Assembly (NCBI RefSeq): GCF_008831265.1
Contig: NZ_VTTH01000001.1
Span: 558,001 to 622,000 of the forward strand
Origin: Lacisediminimonas profundi
GTDB lineage: Bacteria; Pseudomonadota; Gammaproteobacteria; Burkholderiales; Burkholderiaceae_D
Length of the DNA: 64,000 nt
Direction: 5' to 3'
In this document: piece by piece, positions 34,581-42,141 of the stretch
How positions within the stretch are numbered: position 1 is the stretch's first letter
How the letters are laid out: each line of letters begins with the position of its first letter
Made by a program: the position numbers and the translations under genes
The notes under the pieces: generated by a model
What the model saw: the letters and a program-made list of their open reading frames with translations, nothing else
Databases searched by the model: none
Told to the model about the DNA's origin: nothing

Positions 34581-34631
34581 CTTTGAATCTGGCACCATAC
34601 CCACCCGACACTAAGCCCGAAGGAAAGCGTT

Positions 34632-35270
34632 TTGGAAACCGTAGCCGTAATCGACTTCGAGACCACCGGCCTCAATCCACAATGGGGCGACCGCGCGACG
34701 GAAATCGCGGTGGCGCTTGTTCGTGACGGCACGATCGTCGACAGGTATCAGAGCTTGATGAATGCTGGCCGGCGCATTCCAGCAGACGTGATTCGCCTGA
34801 CGGGCATCACCAACGAGATGATTGCCCGGGCACCGGATGCCGCCAAGGTGATGAGCGAAGTCGCCCGCTTCGTTGGCAAGCTTCCGATGGTGGCTCACAA
34901 CGCCGGCTTCGACCGCAGGTTCTGGGATGCGGAGCTGGAGCGTATTTCAGCCCGGCGAGATCAGTCATTCGCCTGCACCTTGTTGTTGTCCCGGCGGATC
35001 TATCCCGCCTCACCCGACCACAAGCTCGGGACCTTGGTCAGATTGCTTGGCTTGCCCGTAACCGGGCAAGCGCACAGGGCAATGGCTGATGCAGAAATGG
35101 CCAGCAATCTCTGGTGCCGGATCCAGGCGGACGTGACCAAGACTTATGGCGTACGCGACATAGGGCATGAAATGTTGACCCGAGTGCAGGGCACGCCCCG
35201 CGCGAAAGTGCCAAAGGTGATTGAGAATTGGGGTCAGTCTCGATTTTCCCGCAGTCCAGCCAGGAGTTGA
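34632..35270 (+). CDS. DnaQ-like 3'-5' exonuclease (DEDDh)
   Basis: 212 residues from TTG 34632, with AAGGAA upstream. Exo I is VAVIDFETTGL (D8, E10), Exo II is MVAHNAGFDRRFWDAEL and Exo III is HRAMADAEMASNLW (H-x4-D), so all DEDDh residues are present. It is the size of a stand-alone exonuclease rather than full DnaQ and lacks a clear polymerase-binding tail. The final 12 residues (NWGQSRFSRSPARS) are read from the palindromic repeat at 35226-35298, so the original C-terminus was probably replaced. It sits alone between two repeats. Confidence 0.88.
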   Translation: METVAVIDFETTGLNPQWGDRATEIAVALVRDGTIVDRYQSLMNAGRRIPADVIRLTGITNEMIARAPDAAKVMSEVARFVGKLPMVAHNAGFDRRFWDAELERISARRDQSFACTLLLSRRIYPASPDHKLGTLVRLLGLPVTGQAHRAMADAEMASNLWCRIQADVTKTYGVRDIGHEMLTRVQGTPRAKVPKVIENWGQSRFSRSPARS

Positions 35271-35298
35271 TGACCTATGCCGAGTGTGACCCCGATTG
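35226..35298. repeat. GGGGTCAGACTCGATT-type palindromic repeat, copy 4
   Basis: Full-length copy: AATTGGGGTCAGTCTCGATT, then CCCGCAGTCCAGCC, TTGATGACCTATGCCGAGTG and TGACCCCGATTG. It overlaps the 3' end of the exonuclease gene and precedes parD. Confidence 0.75.
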
Positions 35299-35357
35299 CG
35301 GTCAATCTCGTTATGGCATAGTATGCCAATGTCATTGATTCCAGATGCGAGGGCCCC

Positions 35358-35636
35358 ATGCCAACCCGAAATGTCGTCCTTACCGATCATCAAGCCGCCT
35401 TGGTCGAGCAGCTTGTGAGCTCCGGCCGTTACCAGAACGCCAGCGAAGTTTTGCGCGAAGGCCTGCGATTGGTCGAGCGCCGTGAGTCCGAGGACAAGAT
35501 ACGTCTGGCGGCCTTGCGCGACGCAGCCAATGTAGGCATTGCCGACATCGAAGCAGGTAATTTCCGTAGTTTTGACTCCGCGGACGCGCTTGCACAGCAT
35601 CTGGCGGAGTTGACTGACAAAGCTATTGGTTCCTGA
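35358..35636 (+). CDS. parD: ParD-family antitoxin
   Basis: 92 residues. RNVVLTDHQAALVEQLVSSG, followed by YQNASEVLREGLRLVERRE, is the ribbon-helix-helix with the (Y/F)xNASEVxREGLR signature of ParD. The acidic helical C-terminus binds the toxin. The stop overlaps the parE start by one base (TGATG), so synthesis is coupled. Expected to repress its own promoter, which would lie in the 60 bp after repeat copy 4. Confidence 0.93.
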   Translation: MPTRNVVLTDHQAALVEQLVSSGRYQNASEVLREGLRLVERRESEDKIRLAALRDAANVGIADIEAGNFRSFDSADALAQHLAELTDKAIGS

Positions 35637-35992
35637 TGGGCAGGGATGCCTGGACTGTTCGCCTTTCGGCGTCAGCTGAGAGGGATTACCGTCAAATTCT
35701 GCATTGGACTGTCGAAAACTTCGGGTCCATTCAGGCACGTTCCTATGCAGGGATCGTCTCGGCTGCCATTGACTCACTGACCGCGGGTCCCGAAATTATC
35801 GGCGCTAAAGTACGCACGGAAATCGGCCCCGATATCCTGACACTTCACGTTGCCCGAAATGGACGCAAGGGCCGCCACTTCATCATCTTCCGGGTGGAAC
35901 GTGGTCCCGAGCGCAAGAACATTGAAGTGCTTCGCCTGCTGCACGACAGCATGGATCTGGAGCGTCACCTGCCGCCGACTACATCCAGTTGA
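35636..35992 (+). CDS. parE: ParE-family toxin (RelE/ParE superfamily)
   Basis: 118 residues. VRLSASAERDYRQILHW is the N-terminal strand and helix of ParE, SAAIDSLTAGPEIIGAK the middle, and HFIIFRVERG, then IEVLRLLHDSMDLERHL, the C-terminal sheet with the usual LHxxMDxxRHL ending. ParE toxins poison DNA gyrase. It completes a two-gene cassette bracketed by palindromic repeats at 35226 and 36004. Confidence 0.93.
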   Translation: MGRDAWTVRLSASAERDYRQILHWTVENFGSIQARSYAGIVSAAIDSLTAGPEIIGAKVRTEIGPDILTLHVARNGRKGRHFIIFRVERGPERKNIEVLRLLHDSMDLERHLPPTTSS

Positions 35993-36003
35993 CCGTTGTC
36001 GAT

Positions 36004-36109
36004 TAATGGGGTCTCGATTTCCCCGCGGTCCAACCGGGCGTCGGTGACCTGATTCGTGACTTGATTCGTGACCCAATTCGCGACTTAATTCGAGTCTGAC
36101 CCCAATTCC
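36004..36109. repeat. GGGGTCAGACTCGATT-type palindromic repeat, copy 5, with internal 12-bp tandem repeat
   Basis: Left half AATGGGGTCTCGATTTCCCC; right half TTAATTCGAGTCTGACCCC. Between them four 12-bp units (CTGATTCGTGAC, TTGATTCGTGAC, CCAATTCGCGAC, TTAATTCGAGTC) fill 36049-36096, apparently copied from the right half. The stop codon of the next gene lies inside the repeat. Confidence 0.75.
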
Positions 36110-37098
36110 AGTGCCTTCCGCCGGGCAAGATGCCGTTCCCAAGCCCCCGGATTAACCAGGTTCTTCGGCCGTTCCCCATACAGGATTCGTAAGGCCTCCA
36201 GCACGCACTGTTCGCCTATGCGGGCATGAGCATCCAGCGTGTTGCCCGCCAGATGGGGAGTGATCAAGGCGTTGTCGGCGCGCATCACCGCGTCACCCGG
36301 CTGCGGGTCTGCGTCTTCGTACACGTCAAGGGCAGCGCCGGCGATCCTGCTTTCATTCAGGGCGTGAATCAGAGCTGGCTCTTCGATCACGCCGCCGCGT
36401 GAGGCATTGACGACGCATGCGGTGGGCTTCATGCGGCCAATCAAGTCCGCATTGAGCAAGTGGCGGGTGTCTTTCGTCAGTGGCACGCATGGCACCACAA
36501 AATCCGCCTCTGAAACCAGCGCTCCCAATTCCATGTGGCTTGCCCAGTCGGGCAATGAATCAGGCTGTCGGGTGCATACGGCCACCTTGGCCTGGAAGCC
36601 GAAATGGAGGATGTGTGCCAGGCGCGATCCAATCGCACCGAAGCCGATGATGCCGACCATGCGGCCGCTCAGGTCGGCGCCTTGCAGGCTTGCCGCACGC
36701 GCCTTTGCCCACCCGCTTTGCCGTATCAGACGCTCGGCACGAGCCGGGTTACGGAGCAGGTTCAGCATCTGCATCACGCAAAATTCCGCCACCGAATTCG
36801 AATTTGCGCCGGGTACGTTGGCGACCAGAATCCCGTGCTCGGTCGCGGAATCGACCGGAATGAAATCCAGGCCGACGCCGTGGCGTACCACGCCAAGCAC
36901 CTTGGGGGCGTGCCTGAAAATGTCCGCGGGCAGGGGCGCCCGGACAATAATGAGGTCGGCATCGGCGGCGCTCTTGCGCAAGGTCTCCGGCGTGGAATCC
37001 GGCGCGATGCTCACATCGGCGAAGCGCTCAAGGCCGGCTCTCGTGGCTGCGGACACGGCGTTGGTAACCAGGACTTTCCAGGCTGCTTTCATGGCCAT
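36085..37098 (-). CDS. D-isomer-specific 2-hydroxyacid dehydrogenase
   Basis: 337 residues from ATG 37098 (an in-frame TTG lies two codons upstream; AAGGA precedes both). The Rossmann NAD-binding site is VGIIGFGAIGSRLAHIL. CVVNASRGGVIEEPALIHAL holds the catalytic Arg region, followed by AALDVYEDADPQ and ITPHLAGNT with the catalytic His. This resembles the SerA/hydroxypyruvate reductase family. It is the last gene of the minus-strand operon. The final residues ELGSDSN are encoded by palindromic repeat copy 5, so the natural C-terminus was altered. Probable substrate: a 2-hydroxy or 2-keto acid from the pathway; not determinable. Confidence 0.92.
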   Translation of the reverse strand: MAMKAAWKVLVTNAVSAATRAGLERFADVSIAPDSTPETLRKSAADADLIIVRAPLPADIFRHAPKVLGVVRHGVGLDFIPVDSATEHGILVANVPGANSNSVAEFCVMQMLNLLRNPARAERLIRQSGWAKARAASLQGADLSGRMVGIIGFGAIGSRLAHILHFGFQAKVAVCTRQPDSLPDWASHMELGALVSEADFVVPCVPLTKDTRHLLNADLIGRMKPTACVVNASRGGVIEEPALIHALNESRIAGAALDVYEDADPQPGDAVMRADNALITPHLAGNTLDAHARIGEQCVLEALRILYGERPKNLVNPGAWERHLARRKALELGSDSN

Positions 37099-37130
37099 TG
37101 CCAATGTCCTTGTTGATTCATCCGATACCA

Positions 37131-37166
37131 GCGATTCCTGCGAGTCCTGCGATTTCTGCGAGCCCT
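37131..37166. repeat. 9-bp tandem repeat, four units
   Basis: GCGATTCCT, GCGAGTCCT, GCGATTTCT, GCGAGCCCT, with degenerate continuation. It fills the gap before the dehydrogenase gene and includes the stop codon of the VOC gene. Confidence 0.75.
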
Positions 37167-37587
37167 ACGAGTGCGCGCCGTCCGACGGCAGTTCGGCCAG
37201 TTCGATCAGGCAGCCTTCTGTGCCGGCCGGGTCGAGGAACGCGATCCTGCAACCGGCATGCCCGATTCGCGCTTGCTGGTCCAGCAGGGGCACGCCCTTT
37301 GCCTTGAGCTCCGCCAGGGCTTCATCGATGTCTTCGACTTCGAAGCAGATGTGATTGAGGCCGCCTTTTCCTTCTTCGATCAATTTGGTGTACTTGCTGT
37401 CCGGTGTCAGGCCGGTGATCAACTCCACCATTGATTCGCCAATCGGGTATAGCGATAATTTCAGGCGATTCCTCTCGGACACTTCCATGCCAGTCATGGG
37501 AATTCCCAGGCAGTCTTCCCACAGGCGCCTGCTGGCTTCAATGTCCTTGACCACTACGCCGACGTGCTCGATGCGCTTTATTTTCAT
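37165..37587 (-). CDS. VOC-family protein, methylmalonyl-CoA epimerase-like
   Basis: 140 residues. Two beta-alpha-beta-beta-beta modules: KIKRIEHVGVVVKDIEASRR (metal-binding His at about residue 8) and GGLNHICFEVEDIDEALAEL (second His), then GCLIELAEL with the metal-binding Glu. The layout MVELITG ... GLNHICFEV matches methylmalonyl-CoA epimerases and related glyoxalase-fold enzymes. In this operon, a role in handling a CoA ester or lactone-type intermediate is possible, but substrate assignment is open. Confidence 0.88.
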   Translation of the reverse strand: MKIKRIEHVGVVVKDIEASRRLWEDCLGIPMTGMEVSERNRLKLSLYPIGESMVELITGLTPDSKYTKLIEEGKGGLNHICFEVEDIDEALAELKAKGVPLLDQQARIGHAGCRIAFLDPAGTEGCLIELAELPSDGAHS

Positions 37588-37632
37588 GAGGTTTCTCCAG
37601 AGTTCATTTTGAGCCGGCGGCCGGCTTGCTTG

Positions 37633-38607
37633 TCATTGCCGCTGGAGTCCCGATGCCTTGACCAGGGCTTCATAGCGGGCGATGTCCTCACGCAGGAACT
37701 CCGAGAATTGCTCCGGGGTGCCGCCGACTACATCGAGTCCCAGTTCGCCAAGTTTCTTGTTCAGGCTGCCGGTGATTGCCCGCTGGACTTCGGTATTCAG
37801 TTTTGCGACGACTTCCTTCGGCGTGCCTGCCGGCGCAGCAAGCCCGATCCAGCCGCGGAAATCAAATTCCTTCAGGCCGGCCTCGGCCATTGTCGGCACA
37901 TCGGGTAGGGCAGCAAGCCGTTGGGTCGAGGTCACTGCCAGCGCGCGCAGCTTGCCCGCTTTGACCAGCGACACCACGGTCGGCACCGTCTCGAACATCA
38001 GGTCAACCTGGCCACCTACCAGTGCCGTGATTGCCGGTGCACCGCCCTTGAAGGGCACCTGCATGATGCTGGTGCCCGTCTTCATCATGAACATTTCCGC
38101 CGCCATGTGATTGGAGGTGCCGCTGCCCGAGGATGCGTAGTTCAGTTTGCCGGGCCTGGACTTCGCCAGGGCAATCAGCCCGGCAATGCTGTTTGCGTCG
38201 AGAGCAGGGTGCACGACCAGCACATTGGGCTGATGGGCAACCATGATGACCGGGGCGAAATCCTTGATCGGGTCATAGGGAAGCCTGGCATAGACGTGGA
38301 CGTTCGATGCCATGGCTGCAGAACTTCCCATCAGCAGCGTATAGCCGTCGGGTGCGGATCGGGCGACGTACTCGGTACCGATGTTGCCGGAGGCGCCGGA
38401 ACGATTTTCGATCACGAAGGCTTGCCCCAGGCTCTCGCGCAGCTTGTCGCCCACCAGTCGCGCCACCATATCCACGCTTCCGCCGGGTGGATAGGCGGCG
38501 ACAATTCGCCCGGGCTTGGCCGGGTAGCCCTGCGCCATCGTCAACTGGCAACAGACCGAGAGCAGGGCCGTCATGGCGAAATTCAGAACCGTTCTTCTAC
38601 CAGCCAT
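37633..38607 (-). CDS. Bug-family tripartite tricarboxylate transporter binding protein
   Basis: 324 residues from ATG 38607, which has AGGGAG upstream; the frame is open further but only through tandem repeats. The signal peptide is MAGRRTVLNFAMTALLSV, then the cleavage region LTMAQ/GYP. Bug motifs: IVAAYPPGGSVDMVARLV, VIENRSGASGNIGTEYVA, APDGYTLLMG and PYDPIKDFAPV, then QVPFKGGAPAITALVGGQVD. It captures an organic acid in the periplasm. No TctA or TctB membrane gene is in the window, so it must work with a distant transporter or as an extracytoplasmic sensor. Confidence 0.93.
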   Translation of the reverse strand: MAGRRTVLNFAMTALLSVCCQLTMAQGYPAKPGRIVAAYPPGGSVDMVARLVGDKLRESLGQAFVIENRSGASGNIGTEYVARSAPDGYTLLMGSSAAMASNVHVYARLPYDPIKDFAPVIMVAHQPNVLVVHPALDANSIAGLIALAKSRPGKLNYASSGSGTSNHMAAEMFMMKTGTSIMQVPFKGGAPAITALVGGQVDLMFETVPTVVSLVKAGKLRALAVTSTQRLAALPDVPTMAEAGLKEFDFRGWIGLAAPAGTPKEVVAKLNTEVQRAITGSLNKKLGELGLDVVGGTPEQFSEFLREDIARYEALVKASGLQRQ

Positions 38608-38635
38608 CTCTTTCTCCCTTGGGAAAAAATCTAAC

Positions 38636-38708
38636 CTGCAATTCGACGCTGCAAGTCGAACCTGCAAGTCGATCCTGCACGTGGATAATGCACGTGGACA
38701 ATGCACGC
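38636..38708. repeat. 13-bp tandem repeat, five and a half units
   Basis: Units start at 38636, 38649, 38662, 38675, 38688 and 38701: CTGCAATTCGACG, CTGCAAGTCGAAC, CTGCAAGTCGATC, CTGCACGTGGATA, ATGCACGTGGACA, ATGCACG. It lies in the leader of the Bug gene that starts at 38607. Confidence 0.8.
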
Positions 38709-38740
38709 CACTCTGCCAAAAACTGCCGCCGCGTGCGAGC

Positions 38741-39067
38741 TCACTTCAGATTGGAGTACGCAGTCGGGGAAAGAAGGACGTTCTCGACATGAGAAATCAG
38801 GGCGCCATCCTTCTCGGTCTCGGCTTTCACCTTCAGCCATTCGGGGTCGGCACTGACCGTATGCCATAAGTGTTCGCGATCTTCCCAGCTTTCCCATTGG
38901 AGCATGTAGTAGAAATTCTGGTTGTTGGGGCCGACCCGAACCGTCCAGAAGCCGATCGGGCGAATGCCGATACGCTCCCAGATTTTCAGGGTGTATCGCT
39001 CGAATCGTTTGCTCAGGTCCTGCACGCGGCCTGGCAGGCAATGATAAATGCGCAGTTCATGGATCAT
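38741..39067 (-). CDS. NIPSNAP-family protein
   Basis: 108 residues. MIHELRIYHCLPGRVQDL is the typical first strand and helix (Y-x5-G), followed by IGIRPIGFWTVRVGPNNQ, YYMLQWESWEDREHLWH and the helix DPEWLKVKAE. The ferredoxin-like NIPSNAP domain is common in catabolic operons of Burkholderiales, usually without a proven reaction. It lies between the RidA and Bug genes of the operon. Confidence 0.9.
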   Translation of the reverse strand: MIHELRIYHCLPGRVQDLSKRFERYTLKIWERIGIRPIGFWTVRVGPNNQNFYYMLQWESWEDREHLWHTVSADPEWLKVKAETEKDGALISHVENVLLSPTAYSNLK

Positions 39068-39085
39068 TTGTTTGTCCTGTGTGTT

Positions 39086-39442
39086 CTATTCCGGTTTAGC
39101 AGCAGTGACCTGGATTTCTATCAGGCATTCGGGATCAGCCAGCCTGGCTTCAATGCACGCGCGCGCGGGTAGATTCTCCGCATCCACCCATGCTGTCCAC
39201 ACCTCGTTCATCGCTGCCCTGTTGCGAATATCGGTCAGCCAGATCGTCGCGCTCAACAGGCTGGATTTGTTCGTGCCACACGCCGCCAGCAGGCTGTCCA
39301 CGGTCGCCAGGATTTCCGCGGTCTGCTCCCGAACGCCAGTGGACCGGTCTTCAGCGGTAAGGCCGGACAGGTACACGGTGCCGCCATGTTCTACCGCTTT
39401 GCACAAGATTTTCTTTGCTCCGTGCCGGACAATTTTCGTCAT
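39086..39442 (-). CDS. RidA/YjgF/YER057c/UK114-family protein (enamine/imine deaminase-like)
   Basis: 118 residues from ATG 39442; the open frame extends upstream only through a 9-bp tandem repeat, each unit of which carries GGAG, the last 8 bases from the ATG. Seen: GGTVYLSGLTAEDRSTGVRE, QTAEILATVDSLLAACGTNK, ATIWLTDI and RACIEARLADPECLIEIQV. The Arg of ARACIEA is the conserved substrate-binding residue and the closing Glu is at ECLIEI. RidA proteins deaminate reactive enamines/imines; subfamilies in catabolic operons handle pathway intermediates. Confidence 0.9.
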   Translation of the reverse strand: MTKIVRHGAKKILCKAVEHGGTVYLSGLTAEDRSTGVREQTAEILATVDSLLAACGTNKSSLLSATIWLTDIRNRAAMNEVWTAWVDAENLPARACIEARLADPECLIEIQVTAAKPE

Positions 39443-39449
39443 CGTTTTT

Positions 39450-39476
39450 ACTCCAGTCACTCCAGTCACTCCAGTT
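39450..39476. repeat. 9-bp tandem repeat, three units, in the ridA-like leader
   Basis: ACTCCAGTC, ACTCCAGTC, ACTCCAGTT on the plus strand. On the coding strand each unit contributes GGAG, so copy number could change ribosome-site context. Confidence 0.75.
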
Positions 39477-39501
39477 ATTTCATTGTCCTGGATCAGGTCG
39501 C

Positions 39502-40488
39502 TTAATCTGCCGCCGCGCCGGAATCCTTGACTACCTTGGACCACTTCAGCATCTCTGAACGGATGTGTGTCGCAAACTCGCCGGGCGTACTGGACATCAC
39601 CTCGAAGCCCTGGGCTTTCAGCTGGTCCCGGACTTCGGGTTTCTGCATGTGCTTGGTGATTGCGCCATTGAGCTTCTGGACGATTTCCGGCGGCGTACCT
39701 GCAGGGGCCAGCACGCCATACCAGGTGCCGACTTCATACCCGGGCAGGCCGGCCTCGGCAATAGTGGGGACTGTCGGCGCCAGTGGCGTGCGGCTGGATG
39801 CGGTCACGCCGAGCGGCGTCAGCTTGCCGCTGCGGATATGCGGCAGGGCGACCGGCAGGCCGACAATGGCCAATGGAATGTGGCCGCCGAGCTGGTCGTT
39901 CAGAAGCGGCGTGGCGCCCTTGTAGGGCACGTGCGTCATCTTGATTCCGGCCATGGTGTTCAACAGTTCGGTGGCCAGGTGTTGGGGCGAGCCGATGCCT
40001 GCCGAGCCAAAGCTGATTTTTTCGCGCTTGGCCAGCGTGATCAGTTCGGGGACCGTTTTGGCGGAAAGCGTCGGGTGCGCTACCAGGATCAGGGTCGAAG
40101 ACGCAACCAGCGACACCGGCGCAAAGTGGTTGGCCGTGTCATAGGGCATCTTCTTGTACAGGCTGGCGTTGATGGAGTGGGTTCCCACGTTTCCCAGCAC
40201 CAGGCTATAGCCATCCGGGGGGGACTTGGCAACGTTGTCGGAACCGATGGTTCCCCCCGCGCCCGGCCGGTTGTCCACCACGACTTGTTGGCCCAGGGCG
40301 TCGGTGATCCCTTGTCCGACGATCCTGGCCAGCACGTCTGAAGGTCCGCCTGCCGGAAACGGCACGACCATGCGGATTGGTTTCGACGGATACGCGGCGT
40401 CGGCAATGGCCGCGCCGGTGAAGCCAGCCAACAACCCGGCGGCAGCCGCCATGCGCAGGTAGTCCAACAAGATCGACGAGACTTTCAT
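39502..40488 (-). CDS. Bug-family tripartite tricarboxylate transporter binding protein
   Basis: 328 residues from ATG 40488. An ATG two codons earlier (40494) directly abuts AGGAGG, leaving no spacer, while 40488 has the normal six-base spacing. The signal peptide has a hydrophobic stretch LRMAAAAGLLAGFTGAA ending in IADA/AYP. Bug motifs: IRMVVPFPAGGPSDVLARIV, VVDNRPGAGGTIGSDNVAK, PPDGYSLVLGN, PYDTANHFAPVSLV and HVPYKGATPLLNDQLGG. It follows HyuB in the operon, so its ligand may be the hydantoin-like or pyroglutamate-like substrate; that is inferred. Confidence 0.93.
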   Translation of the reverse strand: MKVSSILLDYLRMAAAAGLLAGFTGAAIADAAYPSKPIRMVVPFPAGGPSDVLARIVGQGITDALGQQVVVDNRPGAGGTIGSDNVAKSPPDGYSLVLGNVGTHSINASLYKKMPYDTANHFAPVSLVASSTLILVAHPTLSAKTVPELITLAKREKISFGSAGIGSPQHLATELLNTMAGIKMTHVPYKGATPLLNDQLGGHIPLAIVGLPVALPHIRSGKLTPLGVTASSRTPLAPTVPTIAEAGLPGYEVGTWYGVLAPAGTPPEIVQKLNGAITKHMQKPEVRDQLKAQGFEVMSSTPGEFATHIRSEMLKWSKVVKDSGAAAD

Positions 40489-40544
40489 TTCCATCCTCCT
40501 GATGCGGTAAGCGGGACTTCCAGCGCGGGGTGGCTTGGTTGCAG

Positions 40545-40613
40545 GCTTGCTTGCACGCTTGCTTGGTTTATTTATCTATTTATTTACTTACTTGCTTGCT
40601 CGCTCGCTCTCGC
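40545..40613. repeat. Tetranucleotide repeat tract (TTGC/TTTA/CTCG)
   Basis: Runs of GCTTGCTTGC, TTTATTTATCTATTTATTTA, CTTACTTGCTTGCTCGCTCG. It contains the HyuB stop codon (40588), so the last residues of HyuB (SERASK) come from the repeat. A prime site for slippage. Confidence 0.8.
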
Positions 40614-42141
40614 TTCCAAAGCCGCCGCCACCGGCTGTTTGCATGACAACGCGATCGCCTTTTTTCAAAATCCAGTGTTCTGCCGGATCAATCGGATTGC
40701 CGTTCAAGTACAGCCCGCCGACTTTTCCGTTCTCGCCGCCGAACAGGCCGCGTGGCGCCGAGCGGTACCTGGTCATGATCATCGACGCCATCATCGGTGT
40801 TTCGCCGCAGGCTTCAATCTCGAAGTGCAACCCGTCGCCGCCACGGTGTTTCCCAGCGCCGCCGCTGCCTCTGCGGATGCTGCGATCGATGACCCTGAGC
40901 GGGGCCATCTGCTCCAGGATTTCGATCGGTGTGTTGGAGAGATTCGAGGGAAACGACAGCATGCTGTGGCCATCGCGTTCCTGCATTGCGCCCTGGCCCG
41001 CATTCATGAAGTTGACCGCCGCATACGGCCGGCCTCGATCCGATCCGGTGACCGTCATGGACGAGTTGGACGCACCCTCGGCAAGAACCCGCTTGGGAAC
41101 CACTTCTGCCAGGGCCATCATGATTGCTGGCACGGTGAGCTGGCCGACCATGCTGCGGCCGCCACTAGCTGCCGGGTAGCGCGGGTTCAGGATCGATCCG
41201 AGCGGCGCCGATGTGGTGATCGGCACGAAGCTGCCGTCGTTGTTCGGCACCTCATGGCACAGCAAGGCTTTCACCGCGTAGGCCGAGTACGCGAAGGCGT
41301 ATGCCGGCACGACATTGACTGCGCGCGGCACCTGCGCGCTCGAGCCCGTGTAGTCGATCGAAATGGTGTCGCCCTTTACGGTGACTGCGCATTTGATATG
41401 AATGGGTTCTTCAAAGCCGTCATGCTCGCTTTCGCCGTAGTACGTGCCGTCCGGCACCGCGCTGATAGCCCGCCGCAGAGCGGACTCCGAGCGGCTGCGA
41501 ATTTCGGCGCTCAGGCTTTCCAGGTCGATGTCGCGCAAGAACGTGGCCAGCCTTTCCTCCAGCATCTTGCTGGCCGAGATCTGCGCGAAGATGTCGCCGA
41601 GCGTCTGGTCAGGCACACGTACGTTGCGGCCTATCATGTCCAGCAAGCCCTGGTCCGGCGTGCCGGCATTGATCAGCTTCACGATCGGAATCTGCAGGCC
41701 TTCCTCGAAGATCTCGCGATTGCCCGCATTGCGCATCCGTCCGCCGATATCCGGCACATGACTGACCACCGCCGCAAACGCTGCCAGCTTGCCTTCGTGA
41801 AAAATCGGCATCGCGGTGCTGACATCGTGGATGTGGCCGGCGCCCATCCACGGGTCGTTCGTGATCATCACGTCGCCCGGCTTCAGGGTCTCCGCCGGGA
41901 ACTTGGCGAGGAAGTGCTTCACGGTCGCCGGCAAGGTTCCTATGAACGAGGGAATCGATGCGCTGGACTGGGTAATCGAGCGGCCCTGGGGGTCGGTCAG
42001 GATCACTGCAAAGTCGTTCGCTTCGCGAACCAGCAGTGAAAACGAAGTGCGCACGAAAGCGGCCGAGGCCTCGTCCACCATGCTGACCAGCCGCTTCCAG
42101 TTGATCTCCAGCGAGATGGGATCGAACGATGTCTGTTTCAT
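40588..42141 (-). CDS. hyuB: Hydantoinase B / oxoprolinase-type subunit
   Basis: 517 residues. DPISLEINWKRLVSMVDEAS is the N-terminal signature. SLLVREANDFAVILTDPQGR, GDVMITNDPWMGAGHIHDVS and MPIFHEGKLAAFAAVVSHVPDI, split by short gaps, are family blocks, with GGRSMVGQLTVPAIM later and GDRVVMQTAGGGGFG near the end. It pairs with HyuA for ATP-dependent opening of hydantoin, 5-oxoproline or related cyclic amides; the same fold also serves acetone/acetophenone carboxylases. The start overlaps the hyuA stop (ATGA), so the subunits are translationally coupled. The extreme C-terminus lies in a tetranucleotide repeat. Confidence 0.94.
   Translation of the reverse strand: MKQTSFDPISLEINWKRLVSMVDEASAAFVRTSFSLLVREANDFAVILTDPQGRSITQSSASIPSFIGTLPATVKHFLAKFPAETLKPGDVMITNDPWMGAGHIHDVSTAMPIFHEGKLAAFAAVVSHVPDIGGRMRNAGNREIFEEGLQIPIVKLINAGTPDQGLLDMIGRNVRVPDQTLGDIFAQISASKMLEERLATFLRDIDLESLSAEIRSRSESALRRAISAVPDGTYYGESEHDGFEEPIHIKCAVTVKGDTISIDYTGSSAQVPRAVNVVPAYAFAYSAYAVKALLCHEVPNNDGSFVPITTSAPLGSILNPRYPAASGGRSMVGQLTVPAIMMALAEVVPKRVLAEGASNSSMTVTGSDRGRPYAAVNFMNAGQGAMQERDGHSMLSFPSNLSNTPIEILEQMAPLRVIDRSIRRGSGGAGKHRGGDGLHFEIEACGETPMMASMIMTRYRSAPRGLFGGENGKVGGLYLNGNPIDPAEHWILKKGDRVVMQTAGGGGFGSESERASK

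Noticed and set aside
38636-38708. Regular repeats that could suggest a CRISPR array
   Set aside because: Units are 13 bp, contiguous, with no spacers and no cas genes; a simple tandem repeat.
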